Positions 62,785-64,000 of a stretch of DNA of 64,000 nt are shown here, one piece after another. Source of the DNA: Phymatolithon calcareum (lineage: Eukaryota; Rhodophyta; Florideophyceae; Hapalidiales); the NCBI GenBank assembly GCA_977006965.1, contig OZ345369.1, positions 620,001 through 684,000 on the forward strand. The letters run 5' to 3'. Position numbers and translations under genes: made by a program. Numbering within the stretch: position 1 is the stretch's first letter; each line of letters begins with the position of its first letter. A model generated the notes under the pieces. It ran no database searches. It was given only the letters and a program-made list of their open reading frames with translations, and was not told the origin of the DNA.

Positions 62785-64000
62785 GAGGAAATTCGCTGCA
62801 TGGACCGAAAAAGGTGGCAAAATTCGCTAAATCGGCACCCTTGCAAAAACTACTACTCGTTATGATTTCAGCTAGACAGCTGCTTATCATTACACGTAAT
62901 TAAGAGAACTTATTGAGAAGGTACCATGTGTCCCAACTTGAGGAAAGTCGGCACGTTTCTAATCGCATTATACTAGCATCGAGAGTTGTCAGTTATCTTA
63001 TTCAGAATTGCATAATATCACGTCAATTGCTCGTGCCACTTCATTCTCTTCAGTAGGGGTCCATGTGGGCTTCTTCAGGGTTCTACTGAGTGTACCAATT
63101 GCCCATGCTCCTTGACTAGTCAATGACTACCCATATCTTCAATCAGCTTCCTTATTATTACACTACTAATCCGCTACGCAAAGTACTCTGCACCTCGTCG
63201 CATTCGACTGCTAAGCTAACTCACAACGCTCTCGCCCGAACCGTCTGAACTCATGGAGAAGATGGAGCTCGTGCTAAGGGTGGGTGACTGCCCTGGAGCA
63301 AACTTTGACGACGTTGTCAACCTCGTAATCGCCCACAACACGTCTATTGGCAAGGCACTTCGATGGGCAAGTTCCTCACGCCTTGCTGCTACAAGAAGCA
63401 CCAGGAAAATTCCTCTGAGCGGAGAAGCCGCTTGTGGAGCCAGAGGTCATCGAAAGTGACATGCTGAAGTTTGTTGTTAGCAGCCAAGTGACACCATTCC
63501 CTGTGGTAGTTAACAGCGACTACCGCGCTACATGCTCTTGCCGCTACTTTGAAGAGCACCAGCGGCCATGTATCCACGTTGTAGCTGCACTTTTGTACTG
63601 TTCTAGACGCTTGGCGCAGCATCGAGTCGCGTTCGACCCGTGAAACAAGATCTGGTGTGGGACCCATGGCTATTGATAACGTGGGCCAAGCAACACGAGG
63701 GTATCATCATTCGTGTTGCAGTCACTGGTTACCAGCTAGTACAGGATGATTTGGTTCCGTGTGACCTTGTCGCTAAGCTGGGCCGCAAGCGCAAGAGGCC
63801 GTACTTCCCGTCCGAAATGAGGTCCCGTCACGGCTCCTCGTGCAGAAACAACGGTCACTTCTCGCAGACATGCGCCAAGCAGAACATCCGCAATATTGTT
63901 GAGGCGAAGCGAAAACACATCGACAAAGCGGCTCAGTCCATGATAATTGAGCTCACCGCCTGCGATGACGGAGATGCTACTTGCGACGAGGAGCTGAAGC
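62785..64000 (+). mobile_element. MULE-type element, copy C (runs off window)
   Basis: Same orientation as copy A and almost identical to it over the visible 1216 bp, including the SWIM frame (63434-63643) and its following frameshift. The left flank TGAAAAAT is the same as that of copy A. The right terminal repeat lies beyond the window. Confidence 0.88.

Noticed and set aside
1-64000. CRISPR array or bacterial defence system
   Set aside because: No regularly spaced short repeats; gene structure and transposons are eukaryotic.

Overview
The window looks like nuclear DNA of a photosynthetic eukaryote, most probably a florideophyte red alga (Chondrus/Gracilaria type). This is an inference. 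It rests on two intronless digalactosyldiacylglycerol synthase genes, an intronless ER Hsp70 ending in KDEL, very few introns, and small GC-rich host-gene islands set in long AT-richer tracts full of decayed transposable elements. I see no bacterial operons, Shine-Dalgarno-led genes or CRISPR arrays.

Host-gene islands. At 10.2-13.7 kb there is a HYOU1/Grp170-type ER chaperone and a small basic protein, both on the minus strand. At 21.4-32.4 kb there are a small secreted-type ORF, a Fanzor (eukaryotic TnpB-like RNA-guided nuclease) gene, a first DGD synthase (minus), an ER thioredoxin-like membrane protein that has lost one active-site cysteine (minus), and a second DGD synthase (plus). At 52.3-53.3 kb there is a C2H2 zinc-finger gene with at least two introns. 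A second, frameshifted zinc-finger reading frame lies at 4.8-5.4 kb.

Mobile DNA. Three LINE families are recognisable. Family A has an FADD-box RT (18.1-19.5 kb) plus 3' ends at 6.5 and 15.5 kb. Family B has copies at 9.1, 34.5, 47.4 and 59.6 kb, with a GCCCC-GGGG 3' hairpin and an AATGAATGAA tail. Family C has copies at 33.3, 36.2, 36.6/47.0 and 59.4 kb, with an AATAAAAGAAAGAAAG tail. At 36.6-47.3 kb there is a four-level nest: a family C LINE is split by a Ty1/copia element, whose RNase H is split by a piggyBac element, whose transposase is split by a DIRS-type tyrosine-recombinase element. At 55.8-64 kb there are three nearly identical 1364-bp MULE-type elements, two of them facing each other, and older relatives lie at 34.1, 35.7 and 60.9 kb.

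The most notable finding is the Fanzor at 21.8-24.4 kb. It has an N-terminal nuclear localisation signal, an intact RuvC core and zinc finger and a TATA box, but two in-frame stops split the reading frame. Other unexplained structure includes two abutting long palindromes at 50.1 kb, a dense TACAGTA/TACTGTA array at 14.2-15.0 kb, TTGCAATT arrays at 7.8-8.5 kb, and an intron-containing tRNA-Lys-like sequence at 35.8 kb. All homology calls come from reading motifs by eye; no search was run.
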